Counted from the first letter of the stretch, positions 34,260 through 43,829 are shown. The stretch: 64,000 nt of DNA from Enterococcus montenegrensis (GCF_029983095.1 NZ_CP120467.1:1906501-1970500), one strand, 5' to 3'. Numbers and translations: made by a program. Notes: a model not told the origin generated them from the letters alone.

Positions 34260-34316
34260 ACACTAGATATAGTGTTTAATAGTATTAAATTAAAACAATG
34301 GCACTATATATAGTTG
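34260..34316. promoter_or_regulatory. Two NrdR boxes controlling anaerobic ribonucleotide reductase
   Basis: ACACTAGATATAGTGT (34260-34275) and GCACTATATATAGTTG (34301-34316) match the NrdR consensus ACACWATATATWGTGT, the first with one central mismatch. Their centres are 41 bases apart, about four turns, so tetrameric NrdR could bind both on one face. They lie just upstream of the promoter. Confidence 0.9.
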
Positions 34317-34325
34317 TGTTTTTGG

Positions 34326-34354
34326 TTGCACCTGACTTACTTTTCGGCTATCAT
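34326..34354 (+). promoter_or_regulatory. Probable nrdD promoter
   Basis: TTGCAC, 17-base spacer, TATCAT, ten bases after the second NrdR box and about 100 bases before nrdD. Confidence 0.6.
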
Positions 34355-34454
34355 AATATGTGAGTTCAGACACAATAGTCTGCTGATTAAGCTGGTCTTT
34401 TCTAACTAGTTAACAGTAAAGGACATGGTTTAAGAAATAAAGGAGTGAGCAAAA

Positions 34455-36644
34455 ATGATGGATTTAAAAAATGAGCAGCTAGCACGCGAGGTGCATCCCC
34501 AACTGCAAACCATTAAAATCATTAAACGAGACGGACGCCTAATGGATTTTGATGACCAAAAAATTTACGATGCTTTGGTTAAGGCAAAACAACAAATTCA
34601 CGGTGAATTATCCCCGATTGATCATGAACGTCTATTAGAAATTGTCGAGCGGATTGACGCTGAAATTGGCCAACGCTTTTCAACTGATGTCAAAATTTAT
34701 GAAATCCAAAATATTGTCGAACACATCCTTTTAGAAAAAGGCGAATATGAAATCGCAGAAGCTTATATTAATTATCGCACCCGCCGCGATTTTGACCGTA
34801 GTAAGGCAACAGATATTAATTTTACAATTGGGCGTTTAATTAACAAAGATCAAAGTGTCGTCAATGAAAATGCCAATAAAGACAGTAATGTCTTCAATAC
34901 ACAACGGGATTTAACAGCCGGCATCGTTGGAAAATCGATTGGCTTAAAAATGTTACCGACACATGTCGCAAACGCACATCAAAAAGGTGATATTCATTAC
35001 CATGATTTGGATTACCATCCCTATACCCCTATGACCAACTGCTGTTTAATTGATTTTAAGGGCATGCTAAATGATGGTTTTAAAATTGGCAATGCAGAAG
35101 TAGAATCACCAAAATCAATTCAAACTGCCACTGCCCAAATCTCACAAATTATCGCCAATGTAGCTTCTAGCCAATATGGCGGTTGTTCTGCTGATAGAAC
35201 TGATGAGTTATTAGCACCTTTTGCAAAATTAAATTATCAAAAACATATGCAAGATGCACTAAAATGGATTGAAAATCCTAAACGGCGTGAAGAATATGCC
35301 AAAGCAAAAACCAAAAAAGATATTTTCGATGCGATGCAAAGTTTGGAATATGAAATTAATACTTTATTTACTTCAAATGGTCAAACTCCTTTCACTTCCC
35401 TTGGCTTTGGCCTTGGGACAAACTGGTTTGAAAGAGAGATTCAACGGGCTATTTTACAAATTCGTATTAATGGCCTAGGAAGTGAGAGACGAACTGCTAT
35501 TTTTCCAAAATTGATTTTTTCAATTAAAAAAGGCGTTAATTCTAACCCCACTGATCCAAACTACGATATTAAACAATTGGCTTTGGAATGTGCAACAAAA
35601 CGGATGTATCCTGATATTTTAAACTACGATAAAATTGTTGAATTGACAGGCAGTTTCAAAGTACCAATGGGTTGCCGTTCTTTTCTACAAGGTTGGCAAG
35701 ATGAGTCAGGGCAAGAAGTAAACGTTGGTCGGATGAATTTAGGTGTGGTTACGTTAAACTTACCTCGTATCGCATTAGAGGCTGCTGGTGATCAAGATAA
35801 ATTCTGGACACTTTTAGAAGAGCGCTTAGCAACTGTGAAAGATGCTTTGGTGTATCGCGTAGAGCGTTGTAAAGAAGCAATCCCTGCAAATGCCCCAATC
35901 TTATATATGTACGGTGCCTTTGGTAAACGTTTAAGCCGGACCGATGCCGTGAATGAATTATTTAAAAATAAGCGGGCAACTGTTTCATTAGGTTATATTG
36001 GCTTATATGAAGTTGCTTCTACTTTCTTTGGTGGTGCTTGGGAAAATAATCCGACTGCAAAAGACTTTACCTTAAGTATTGTCAAATCATTGAAAGCTCA
36101 CGCTGATGATTGGGGTAATGAATATGGTTACCACTTTAGCGTTTATTCAACGCCAAGCGAAAGTTTGACAGATCGTTTTTGTCGTTTGGATACTGAAAAA
36201 TTTGGTATCGTTGAAAACGTCACTGATAAAGAATACTATACCAACAGCTTCCATTATGATGTTCGTAAAAACCCAACACCTTTTGAAAAATTAGACTTTG
36301 AAAAAGATTATCCGAAATATTGTTCCGGTGGCTTTATTCACTACTGCGAATATCCGATGTTGCAACAAAATCCAAAAGCTCTAGAAGCTGTGTGGGATTA
36401 TTCTTACGATAAAGTTGGCTATTTAGGCACAAATACGCCAATTGATCACTGTTATGAATGTGGTTTTGAAGGTGACTTCACCCCAACAGAACGCGGCTTT
36501 GAATGTCCGCAATGTGGCAATCACGATCCTAAAACCTGTGACGTGGTAAAACGAACTTGTGGTTATTTAGGTAATCCCCAAGCGCGCCCCATGGTACATG
36601 GTCGTCATAAAGAAATTTCATCCCGCGTAAAACATATGAAATAA
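34455..36644 (+). CDS. nrdD: Anaerobic ribonucleoside-triphosphate reductase (class III)
   Basis: 729 residues. N-terminal ATP-cone (about 20-115: IKRDGRLMDFDDQKIYDAL), the ten-stranded barrel with catalytic Cys residues (NCCLIDFKGML; PMGCRSFLQGW), a C-terminal zinc site CYECGF...CPQCG and the glycyl-radical loop RTCGYLGNPQARP. It makes dNTPs without oxygen after activation by NrdG. AAAGGAGTGAGC precedes the first of two adjacent ATG codons. nrdG follows. Confidence 0.97.
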   Translation: MMDLKNEQLAREVHPQLQTIKIIKRDGRLMDFDDQKIYDALVKAKQQIHGELSPIDHERLLEIVERIDAEIGQRFSTDVKIYEIQNIVEHILLEKGEYEIAEAYINYRTRRDFDRSKATDINFTIGRLINKDQSVVNENANKDSNVFNTQRDLTAGIVGKSIGLKMLPTHVANAHQKGDIHYHDLDYHPYTPMTNCCLIDFKGMLNDGFKIGNAEVESPKSIQTATAQISQIIANVASSQYGGCSADRTDELLAPFAKLNYQKHMQDALKWIENPKRREEYAKAKTKKDIFDAMQSLEYEINTLFTSNGQTPFTSLGFGLGTNWFEREIQRAILQIRINGLGSERRTAIFPKLIFSIKKGVNSNPTDPNYDIKQLALECATKRMYPDILNYDKIVELTGSFKVPMGCRSFLQGWQDESGQEVNVGRMNLGVVTLNLPRIALEAAGDQDKFWTLLEERLATVKDALVYRVERCKEAIPANAPILYMYGAFGKRLSRTDAVNELFKNKRATVSLGYIGLYEVASTFFGGAWENNPTAKDFTLSIVKSLKAHADDWGNEYGYHFSVYSTPSESLTDRFCRLDTEKFGIVENVTDKEYYTNSFHYDVRKNPTPFEKLDFEKDYPKYCSGGFIHYCEYPMLQQNPKALEAVWDYSYDKVGYLGTNTPIDHCYECGFEGDFTPTERGFECPQCGNHDPKTCDVVKRTCGYLGNPQARPMVHGRHKEISSRVKHMK

Positions 36645-36672
36645 GGCCACTTTTATGGAAGTTAGAAAAAAT

Positions 36673-36703
36673 GACCCGAACTCAGGCAACTGATGCTCGG
36701 GTC
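36673..36703 (+). terminator. Weak hairpin between nrdD and nrdG
   Basis: GACCCGA (36673-36679) and TCGGGTC (36697-36703) form a 7-bp stem, followed by TTATT. May lower the level of nrdG relative to nrdD. Confidence 0.5.
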
Positions 36704-36765
36704 TTATTGCAAAGAAGTAAACCTGCTTAGCTAAATAAGCGATTAACAGAAAGAAGGCTTTTTTT

Positions 36766-37368
36766 ATGCGCAACCCCAAGCCTAAAGAATGGCAAGCAAG
36801 TAAATATAGTAAAAATTATATTGCTGACTATAAAGCATTTAATTTTGTCGACGGTGAAGGTGTCCGCAATAGTTTATATGTTAGTGGTTGTCTTTTTGCC
36901 TGTGAAGGCTGCTTTAATAAAGCTGTCCAAAACTTTAACTACGGTACTCCTTTTACTAAAGAATTAGAAGATCAAATCATCACGGACTTATCTCACGATT
37001 ATGTTCAAGGCTTAACGCTATTAGGCGGTGAACCTTTTTTAAATACAAGTGTTTGTTTACAAGTAGTTAATCGAGTAAAAAAAGAATTTGGTGAAAAAAA
37101 AGATATTTGGAGTTGGTCTGGATATACTTTTGAAGAGCTATTGCAAGAGACTGACGACAAATTGGAATTGCTAAATAAAATTGACATCTTAGTAGATGGG
37201 CGCTTTGAACTAGCCAAACGAAATTTAAATTTACAATTTCGTGGCAGTAGCAATCAACGAATCCTAGATGTCAAAAAATCATTGGCGCTTGGAAAAGCGG
37301 TTATTTGGGATAAATGTCACGATGCAACAGAAAATTTTGAACAAATAAAAAAACAAGATTTAATCTAG
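36766..37368 (+). CDS. nrdG: Anaerobic ribonucleotide reductase activating protein
   Basis: 200 residues. Radical-SAM enzyme with the 4Fe-4S motif CLFACEGC (C-x3-C-x2-C), GGEPF and WSWSGYTFEEL. It generates the glycyl radical in NrdD from S-adenosylmethionine. GAAGGC precedes the ATG after a 120-base gap. Same operon as nrdD. Confidence 0.95.
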   Translation: MRNPKPKEWQASKYSKNYIADYKAFNFVDGEGVRNSLYVSGCLFACEGCFNKAVQNFNYGTPFTKELEDQIITDLSHDYVQGLTLLGGEPFLNTSVCLQVVNRVKKEFGEKKDIWSWSGYTFEELLQETDDKLELLNKIDILVDGRFELAKRNLNLQFRGSSNQRILDVKKSLALGKAVIWDKCHDATENFEQIKKQDLI

Positions 37369-37537
37369 CCCTCCATCGCTTAGCTTCACAAAAATCAAAC
37401 AATTGTCCCACTCACAAAAAAGTAGGATTTTCCCAATTTGCCTTATTTCTTAAAAGGCCTGCACCTGAAACAAACGACATAAACTTTTGTAAAGTAATTT
37501 ATTTTCGTGAAAATTTTATCTTTTTCTAATAGTGTAC

Positions 37538-37575
37538 AAAAAGTGAGGCAAAATGAAAATTCTGCCTCACTTTTT
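37538..37575. terminator. Bidirectional terminator between nrdG and dinB
   Basis: AAAAAGTGAGGCA (37538-37550) and TGCCTCACTTTTT (37563-37575), 13-bp perfect stem, 12-base loop, T runs on both strands. Confidence 0.95.
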
Positions 37576-37593
37576 ACGTATATTTACATTCCA

Positions 37594-38712
37594 TTACTTT
37601 TCATCTTCCCACAAAGGTAAGGTCATATTTTCAAAAGTCACCGGATCCAAATTCGTCACCGTCACCCCTAAAAGGCGAATTCCCTTTTCAATGCCTGCAA
37701 CGTCTTCCCAAATTAGACTAGCTTGAGAAAAAATCATTTGTTTATCAATTAAATAAGTAGGCAGTGTCTTTCTTTTGGTTACCGTTTCATAACCTGTATA
37801 GCGCACTTTTAAAACAATCGTTTTACCATGTTTGCCCACTCTTTTTAAAGATGCTGCAACTTTTTCAGACAATTGTCTCAGCTGCGTTAACACTTCTTCT
37901 TCTGTAGTAAGCGGGTTGCCATAAGTATGTTCTTTTCCAACCGACTTTCGCTGTCTTGTCACGGCAACCGGTGCATCGTGTATTCCCCGCACTTTTCGAT
38001 ACAAAGAGTAGCCCATTTTACCAAAGGTTTGAATTAACTCCATTTCTGTTTTCTCGTATAAGTCCGCACCGGTAAAAATTCCCATTTCATTCATTTTGGG
38101 GACTGTCTTTTTTCCGACTCCATGAAATTTTTCAATTGGTAAAGCTTTTAAAAAAGTAATCGCATCCCGTGGTGGAATAACCGTAATCCCCTGAGGCTTC
38201 ATATAATCAGAGGCCAACTTAGCTAAAAATTTATTATAGCTAACTCCTGCTGAACAAGTAAGGTGAACTTTTTGCCAGACTTCTTTTTGAATTAAACGGG
38301 CGACCTTCACGGCTGAAGTACTGTTCACTTTATTTTCTGTAACATCTAAATAAGCTTCATCAATGGATACTGGCTCAATAATATCGGTATAACGGGCAAA
38401 AATCTGACGAACTTCTTCTGAAACTTTTCGATACTTCTCGTGGTTTCCCGGTACAAAAATAGCCTTGGGACACAATTCATACGCTTTTTGTGCACTCATT
38501 GCAGAGTGGATCCCATATTTGCGCGCCTCATAATTGGCAGTCGTCACAACTCCTTTACCCCCAGTATCGCTGGGATGGCGTGCAATAACTAAGGGATGCT
38601 TTGCTAAATTGGGATCGTCTCGTTCTTCAACAGAAGCAAAAAAAGCGTCCATATCAATATGAATAATTTTACGACTTGTATCATTCTTTAAAGGAAATTG
38701 CAGCTCTCCCAT
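37594..38712 (-). CDS. dinB: DNA polymerase IV (Y family)
   Basis: 372 residues. Catalytic carboxylates in IIHIDMDAFFASVE and PVSIDEAYLD, steric-gate region, HhH motif HGVGKKT, and a little-finger domain to the C-terminus. Error-prone translesion polymerase. The ATG at 38712 has GGGG 7 bases upstream; the ATG at 38727 has none. A LexA-like box overlaps its promoter. The beta-clamp-binding tail is TLPLWEDEK-like (MTLPLW). Confidence 0.95.
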   Translation of the reverse strand: MGELQFPLKNDTSRKIIHIDMDAFFASVEERDDPNLAKHPLVIARHPSDTGGKGVVTTANYEARKYGIHSAMSAQKAYELCPKAIFVPGNHEKYRKVSEEVRQIFARYTDIIEPVSIDEAYLDVTENKVNSTSAVKVARLIQKEVWQKVHLTCSAGVSYNKFLAKLASDYMKPQGITVIPPRDAITFLKALPIEKFHGVGKKTVPKMNEMGIFTGADLYEKTEMELIQTFGKMGYSLYRKVRGIHDAPVAVTRQRKSVGKEHTYGNPLTTEEEVLTQLRQLSEKVAASLKRVGKHGKTIVLKVRYTGYETVTKRKTLPTYLIDKQMIFSQASLIWEDVAGIEKGIRLLGVTVTNLDPVTFENMTLPLWEDEK

Positions 38713-38735
38713 ACCCTCACCCCACATTCTAACTT

Positions 38736-38761
38736 ATTATACTAACACAAACAAACGTTCG
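38736..38761 (-). promoter_or_regulatory. dinB promoter with LexA-like SOS box
   Basis: CAAACAAACGTTCG (38748-38761) differs from the Gram-positive LexA consensus CGAACN4GTTCG by one base and lies just upstream of a TATAAT (minus strand, 38736-38741). Confidence 0.7.
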
Positions 38762-38817
38762 CAAGTTTTCTCGTTAATAAAAATTTTTTTTAACAAAACG
38801 TTAGTTTTTAACAAAAA

Positions 38818-38842
38818 AATCAGCCGCTTTAATCGGCTGATT
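38818..38842 (-). terminator. Terminator of the replication/repair cluster, inside rsmI end
   Basis: AATCAGCCG (38818-38826) and CGGCTGATT (38834-38842); on the minus strand a T7 run follows. One arm lies in the last rsmI codons. Confidence 0.9.
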
Positions 38843-39716
38843 CGAGGATTTCATGATAGTTTTTATAAACAACTTGCTTTTTAACTTGATTATTTTGTGC
38901 CACTGTTTTAATCGCTTGATTGGGTTTCATCCCTGTTTTAACTAAATTTTCTACCTGCTCTTTCAAAGATAACATAGCCGTCTCAGCAGATACATCATCT
39001 TTTCTGCTACCAGAAGAGCCTGCTACCATTAAACAGCACTCACCTTTTACAGCATTTTCTGCCAAATAGCTAGCTAATTCCACCAGATTGCCCCGTAAAT
39101 ACTCTTCATGTACTTTGGTCAACTCACGGCAAATAACTGCCTGTCGACTGCCAAAAACTTCAGCTAAATTTGCAACGGTTTGTTTTAAACGATAAGGTGA
39201 TTCATAAAAAATTAAAGTTGCCATCTCGTTTTTCAACGTATTTAAAACTGTGAGCTGTTCACTTTTCTTGCGGGGCAAAAAGCCATAGAAATAATTAGGT
39301 TGCGGGTTTAGCCCGGAGGCAATTAAAGCCGTTAACCCAGCAGTTGCACCAGGTAGCGCAACAACGTTTATCTCCTCTGCAATACACGCCACCACTAATT
39401 CATGACCGGGATCACTAATTGACGGCATGCCGGCGTCGCTTACTTGGGCAATATTTATTCCTTGCTGTAACAAAGTAATTAATTCTGGCACTCGTTCTTT
39501 AAAATTATGTTCATGTAAACTTTTTTGTGGTGTTTTAATTTCAAAATGATTCAATAATTTTTGTGTATTGCGAGTATCTTCACTGGCGATTAATTGTACC
39601 GTTTTTAACGTCTCCACGGCACGATACGTCATGTCTTGTAAATTGCCAATTGGTGTAGGTACCAAATAAAGCGTTCCGCTTATTGGACTTCCTTTAAAAC
39701 TGCTTTGCTTTTGCAC
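38829..39716 (-). CDS. rsmI: 16S rRNA (cytidine1402-2'-O)-methyltransferase RsmI
   Basis: 295 residues, SPOUT-unlike tetrapyrrole-methylase fold. Motifs LVPTPIGNLQDMT, SEDTRNTQKLL, VSDAGMPSISDPG and LPGATAGLTALIASGL are diagnostic. It modifies C1402 in the 30S P site. Start is a GTG with AAAGGTG 9 bases upstream. Last gene of the dnaX-to-rsmI cluster, separated from yabA by a hairpin at 39746-39785. Confidence 0.96.
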   Translation of the reverse strand: MQKQSSFKGSPISGTLYLVPTPIGNLQDMTYRAVETLKTVQLIASEDTRNTQKLLNHFEIKTPQKSLHEHNFKERVPELITLLQQGINIAQVSDAGMPSISDPGHELVVACIAEEINVVALPGATAGLTALIASGLNPQPNYFYGFLPRKKSEQLTVLNTLKNEMATLIFYESPYRLKQTVANLAEVFGSRQAVICRELTKVHEEYLRGNLVELASYLAENAVKGECCLMVAGSSGSRKDDVSAETAMLSLKEQVENLVKTGMKPNQAIKTVAQNNQVKKQVVYKNYHEILESAD

Positions 39717-39745
39717 TTGTTATCACCTTTTCATAAAGTGAAAAA

Positions 39746-39785
39746 GAATTGATTGAAAAGGATAGAATTACCTTTTAATCAATTC
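39746..39785 (-). terminator. Hairpin between yabA and rsmI
   Basis: GAATTGATTGAAAAGG (39746-39761) and CCTTTTAATCAATTC (39771-39785); on the minus strand TTTTTCAC follows. Partial terminator within the cluster. Confidence 0.7.
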
Positions 39786-39793
39786 CTCGTCAC

Positions 39794-40135
39794 TTAATTT
39801 TGACTTTCACGATATAATACTTCCAAACAAAAAACGCATTGCTCGTCGTTTTCTCTTCTGGCACCATAGGATTCACGGCAAATATGAAAACCTTCTTCAT
39901 AAATCTTTTCCAAGTTCATCCGGGATTTTGACATACCCTGTTTAACTTCTTCCGCGGCATTTTCTTCTTTTAACTCTTGCAAGTATTCCCGTAGTTTTTG
40001 ATTTTCTAATTCTAAGGTTGTATTCTTCTCAACAATTTCTTGCAGGGCCGCTTTCATTGCTGTTAATTGCTGTAATGAACTCTCTAAATCTAACTCTAAT
40101 TTACTTAATCCATCATAAATATCACGTTTGTCCAT
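39794..40135 (-). CDS. yabA: Replication initiation control protein YabA
   Basis: 113 residues. N-terminal leucine-zipper coiled coil (KLELDLESSLQQLTAMKAAL to about residue 60) and the C-terminal zinc site HICRESYGARRENDEQCVFCLEVLY. YabA binds DnaA and the DnaN clamp and restrains initiation. An upstream in-frame ATG (40168) lies within ricT; the family begins MDKRDIYDG, so 40135 is chosen. Overlaps the ricT end by 14 bases. Confidence 0.92.
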   Translation of the reverse strand: MDKRDIYDGLSKLELDLESSLQQLTAMKAALQEIVEKNTTLELENQKLREYLQELKEENAAEEVKQGMSKSRMNLEKIYEEGFHICRESYGARRENDEQCVFCLEVLYRESQN

Positions 40136-41003
40136 GCTCACTGGCATCACCTGCTTTTTTTGCTTCATCGGCTGTGGCAGCTAGACTGGCTACTTGTTGC
40201 GCCTTAAAGTCTTTTAGTTCCTCATAATGATACTCCACTGGCGTTTCTTTTTGGAATAGCCGCACTTTTACAATCCGACTTAATAAATTCAAACCGATAA
40301 CTTTTCCCTTGCCATCTGGTGTCTCAATCTCTTTACCATAATCTGGTAATTCTCGTTTTGCCGCTTCATATTCATCATTTTCATATTTCAAACAGCACAT
40401 TAAACGGCCACACAAACCAGAAATTTTGGTTGGGTTTAAAGATAAGCCTTGATCTTTAGCCATTTTAATCGAAACAGGAATAAAATCACCTAAAAAAGTC
40501 GTACAACATAACGGTCTACCGCAAGGCCCGATACCGCCTAATAATTTTGCTTCATCCCGTACACCGATTTGGCGCAACTCAATTCTTGTTCTAAACTCAC
40601 TAGCTAAGTCTTTTACCAACTCACGAAAGTCAATTCGACCATCTGCTGTGAAGTAAAAAATCATTTTACTCCGGTCAAAAGTATATTCAACAGAGACTAG
40701 TTTCATCGCTAATTCATGTTGTCGTATTTTCTTTTTTCCAATCACAAAGGCCGCTTTTGCGTCTTCTTTGTTTTGGGCTGCTCGTTTTAATTCTGCGCTC
40801 GTTGCAATATGTAAAATCGGCAGCACTTCATCAGGTAAATCCCCACTGTCAATTTCCACTTTAGGAATGACAACTTCTGCCATTAATTTGACTTGTTGGG
40901 ATTCAACTATCACTTTTTCTTCATAACGATACTCTTGATCTTTACCAGGACGATAATAATAAACGTGACCTGCTTCTTTATAGCGGACTCCCACTACTTC
41001 CAT
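40122..41003 (-). CDS. ricT: PSP1-domain protein RicT (YaaT)
   Basis: 293 residues. PSP1 domain with the Cys cluster GPCGRPLCCTTFLGDF and GLCGRLMCCLKYE, which in B. subtilis holds Fe-S clusters shared with RicA/RicF. That complex promotes RNase Y mRNA processing. RicA and RicF are not in this window. GGGAGGGAATTAA precedes the ATG. Confidence 0.93.
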   Translation of the reverse strand: MEVVGVRYKEAGHVYYYRPGKDQEYRYEEKVIVESQQVKLMAEVVIPKVEIDSGDLPDEVLPILHIATSAELKRAAQNKEDAKAAFVIGKKKIRQHELAMKLVSVEYTFDRSKMIFYFTADGRIDFRELVKDLASEFRTRIELRQIGVRDEAKLLGGIGPCGRPLCCTTFLGDFIPVSIKMAKDQGLSLNPTKISGLCGRLMCCLKYENDEYEAAKRELPDYGKEIETPDGKGKVIGLNLLSRIVKVRLFQKETPVEYHYEELKDFKAQQVASLAATADEAKKAGDASEHGQT

Positions 41004-41060
41004 TTAATTCCCTCCCTTACTTTAAATTTTAAAAGCTCGGTAACTACTCCCTAAACTTTT

Positions 41061-41999
41061 TTATGAAAGACGAACAATCCGCAAAACCAATTGTTCACAT
41101 ACATTTTGAAAGGCAACATTGGCCCGTAATTTTTGTTCAGCTTGCAAGATCAACTCTAAAATACCGTTAACTTTTTGCAGCTGCGGCAAGTTTGCCACTT
41201 CTTTTTTTCGTTGTTGGCGAAAATAAAACAATAACATTTGTAATAATGTAAACTGTTGCTCTTTTTCTTTTGCCAAAGGCGCCAACTTCTTTTGAACAAA
41301 AATAAAGGCTTGTAAATCTGCTTTTTCAAGATAGCGATGCCAAGTTAAAACAGCATCCTTAGCACTATTAAACCATTCATCTTGTGAGAATTCAATTGCT
41401 TTTTCAAAGCTATTGGTAAGGCTTGCAAGTAAAGTTGCACTTTTTCCCCCCACCCCTTCAGCGACCAAACTTTCAAAAAGGTGTGTCTTTGATAAGGGGG
41501 TAAAGTGGATAAGCTGACAGCGGGATTGAATCGTTGGTAAAATGCGTCCTAACGCACTGGTCTCTAAAATTGCTAAAAGGCCTGCTTGGGGTTCTTCTAA
41601 AAATTTTAACAAACTATTCGCTGCGCTAACGTTCATTTTGTCCGCATCTGAAATAATGAAAACTTGTCGCTTTGCTTCAAACCCTTTTTTACTAAATTCA
41701 GCCTGGAGTCGTCGTATCTGATCAACTTTAATCGTTTGACCCTCAGGCTTTATAACTTGAACATTCGGGTGTTCGTTTAACTGAATCCGGATGCAATTAT
41801 TGCACACATTGCAAGGCTCGTTAGCTACTACATTAGTGCAAAAAAGACGTTTAGCCAGCCACATACTCATTTGATGTTTACCAGTGCCACTCTCCCCTTC
41901 AAAAAGATAAGCATGAGACATACGCTCATGCTCAATACTTTTTTTTATTTGGGCAAAGACCTGGGGCTCATTTTTTAATAAAAATTCTTGCTCCGTCAT
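41061..41999 (-). CDS. holB: DNA polymerase III delta' subunit
   Basis: 312 residues. AAA+ clamp-loader fold: GESGTGKH (modified Walker A, as in delta'), zinc module CTNVVANEPCNVCNNC, SRC-like motif IQSRCQLIHF and NVSAANSLLKFLEEP. Part of the clamp loader with DnaX and HolA. Lies 12 bases after darA. Confidence 0.94.
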   Translation of the reverse strand: MTEQEFLLKNEPQVFAQIKKSIEHERMSHAYLFEGESGTGKHQMSMWLAKRLFCTNVVANEPCNVCNNCIRIQLNEHPNVQVIKPEGQTIKVDQIRRLQAEFSKKGFEAKRQVFIISDADKMNVSAANSLLKFLEEPQAGLLAILETSALGRILPTIQSRCQLIHFTPLSKTHLFESLVAEGVGGKSATLLASLTNSFEKAIEFSQDEWFNSAKDAVLTWHRYLEKADLQAFIFVQKKLAPLAKEKEQQFTLLQMLLFYFRQQRKKEVANLPQLQKVNGILELILQAEQKLRANVAFQNVCEQLVLRIVRLS

Positions 42000-42011
42000 T
42001 TTACTTGCTCC

Positions 42012-42341
42012 TTAATATTGATGGAAACCTTCGACTGGTAGAACAAAAACTGTTGCGCCACCGACTTCAACTTCGACTGGATAGGGTACTTGTCCGTCTA
42101 GGGAAATATCTAAAGACATAGGGGTTGAAACATACTGTTTTCGTGACTGACACGTCTTTTTAATCAATTCAAGTGCTTCTTGCACCCGTTCATCTTCAAT
42201 CCCGATAATAAACGTACTGTTACCAGCTTTTAAAAAGCCGCCGGTTGAAGATAGTTTTGTGGCCCGAATATTATTGTCAATAAACTCGTTAGCCAAACGG
42301 TTACTATCTTTATCTTGTACAATTGCCATAACTAATTTCAT
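42012..42341 (-). CDS. darA: Cyclic-di-AMP receptor DarA (PII-like, YaaQ)
   Basis: 109 residues. PII-like fold, with the c-di-AMP loops in KLSSTGGFLKAGNSTFIIG and a C-terminal GGATVFVLPVEGFHQY, as in PstA/DarA. Trimeric signalling protein; effector partners unknown. AAAAGGAGGC precedes the ATG. Sits between tmk and holB, its usual place. Confidence 0.94.
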   Translation of the reverse strand: MKLVMAIVQDKDSNRLANEFIDNNIRATKLSSTGGFLKAGNSTFIIGIEDERVQEALELIKKTCQSRKQYVSTPMSLDISLDGQVPYPVEVEVGGATVFVLPVEGFHQY

Positions 42342-42491
42342 AAAAATTGCCTCCTTTTAATTGGAAAGACTTCACAAACTGACGTGACTGCAATGTATTC
42401 AGCTAAATTATTCTAAGAAAAGCTGGCTTGCCTTTGTGGATACTCGCTTTTCCAGTAAATCGCATTTCATTGTATCCTAAGCTTTTGTTCT

Positions 42492-43145
42492 TTAGAAAAA
42501 TTGAGGATATGCTTCAGTGATGGCAGTAAAACTCGCATCCACTACATCTTGTAAACTCATTCTGGCATCAACTTTGTGAATCCGAATGGGATCTTCTTCG
42601 GCCAATTTCAAATAGGCATGACGCACCCGTTGATGAAATTCCAAACTCTCAATTTCCAAGCGATCCGCTTCGCCATGACGGGAATTTTCGATCCGTTTTA
42701 ATCCTGTGTCTGAATCGACATCAAGATAAAGAGTGAAATCTGGCTTTAAACCTTCTGTTGCAAATTCATTAATTTTAGCAATTTCCGGAATACCAATTCT
42801 GCGTCCAGCTCCTTGATAGGCCAAAGAACTATCTACGAAACGATCACAAATCACGATTTTACCAGCGTTTAAAGCAGGCATAATAACTTCAACTAAATGT
42901 TGACGTCTGGCTGCTGCATATAATAAAGCTTCTGTGCGATCATCCATTTCTTCATTACGAGGGTCTAAAATAATTTTTCTGATTTTTTCAGCGATTTTTA
43001 CACCACCGGGTTCCCGCGTTTTAACGATGCCGCGTTTGGCAATCAGCTGAATCCGAGGAAATAATTCATTAACAACGCTCGTTTTTCCTGCGCCATCTGG
43101 TCCTTCAATCGTGATAAATAATCCGTTCACAAGTTTGTCCTCCAA
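42492..43145 (-). CDS. tmk: Thymidylate kinase
   Basis: 217 residues. P-loop GPDGAGKTS, DR motif ICDRFVDSSLAYQGAGR and LID region RLEIESLEFHQRV. Phosphorylates dTMP to dTDP. AATTGGAGGAC lies before the ATG. Confidence 0.96.
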   Translation of the reverse strand: MEDKLVNGLFITIEGPDGAGKTSVVNELFPRIQLIAKRGIVKTREPGGVKIAEKIRKIILDPRNEEMDDRTEALLYAAARRQHLVEVIMPALNAGKIVICDRFVDSSLAYQGAGRRIGIPEIAKINEFATEGLKPDFTLYLDVDSDTGLKRIENSRHGEADRLEIESLEFHQRVRHAYLKLAEEDPIRIHKVDARMSLQDVVDASFTAITEAYPQFF

Positions 43146-43191
43146 TTATCTATTAACATTATTGTACAAAAAAATTCTAAATTTTGAAACT

Positions 43192-43794
43192 TTACAACTC
43201 ACGGCGTCCTTCCACCGCTTTTAAAAGGGTTACTTCATCGGCATACTCAATATCACTGCCGACAGATAGACCGTGAGCCAATCGGGTTACTTTAATTCCA
43301 GCTGGTTTAATTAAGCGGGACAAATAAATGGCGGTCGCTTCTCCTTCGGTCGTAGCATTTGTCGCCAAAATTACTTCTTTTACTTCATCATCATGTAATC
43401 TTTTCAAAAGAGTTGGCACGTTAATATCTTCTGGTCCGGTTCCTTCCATTGGCGATAAAACGCCATGTAAAACGTGGTATAAACCGTGATACTCCCGCAT
43501 TTTTTCCAAAGCCATCACATCTTTTGGTTCTTCGACGACTAAAATTGTACTGCGATCCCGAGTTTGATCGGCACAAATTGGACAGGGATCTTCTTCTGTG
43601 ATGTTGCCGCAAATGCTACAAAAATGTAGGTCCCGTTTAACACTTAAAAGGGATTTGGCAAATTCATTGACGACCTCGTCTTTCATATCGATTGTATAAA
43701 AAGCTAACCGTGTGGCGGTTTTTTGTCCAATCCCGGGCAGTTTCATATAGCTGTCAATTAATTTGGCAATTGGTTCTGGGTATTGCATAAACAT
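43192..43794 (-). CDS. recR: Recombination protein RecR
   Basis: 200 residues. Helix-hairpin-helix [15 protein letters not shown], zinc finger [16 protein letters not shown] and Toprim domain ([15 protein letters not shown]). With RecF/RecO it loads RecA at gaps. 35 bases after ybaB. Confidence 0.97.
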   Translation of the reverse strand: MFMQYPEPIAKLIDSYMKLPGIGQKTATRLAFYTIDMKDEVVNEFAKSLLSVKRDLHFCSICGNITEEDPCPICADQTRDRSTILVVEEPKDVMALEKMREYHGLYHVLHGVLSPMEGTGPEDINVPTLLKRLHDDEVKEVILATNATTEGEATAIYLSRLIKPAGIKVTRLAHGLSVGSDIEYADEVTLLKAVEGRREL

Positions 43795-43829
43795 TTCTCC
43801 TTAAGCTAAAACTGCTGTGCGACACTTTT

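Larger units (their letters stand above)
34045..34454 (+). other. nrdD upstream region, 410 bases
   Basis: No coding sequence. Contains two NrdR boxes (34260-34275, 34301-34316) and a likely promoter (34326-34354), listed separately. The remaining leader of about 90 bases shows no clear structure. The first 200 bases are AT-rich and hold the promoter side of the divergent ABC transporter. Confidence 0.6.
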
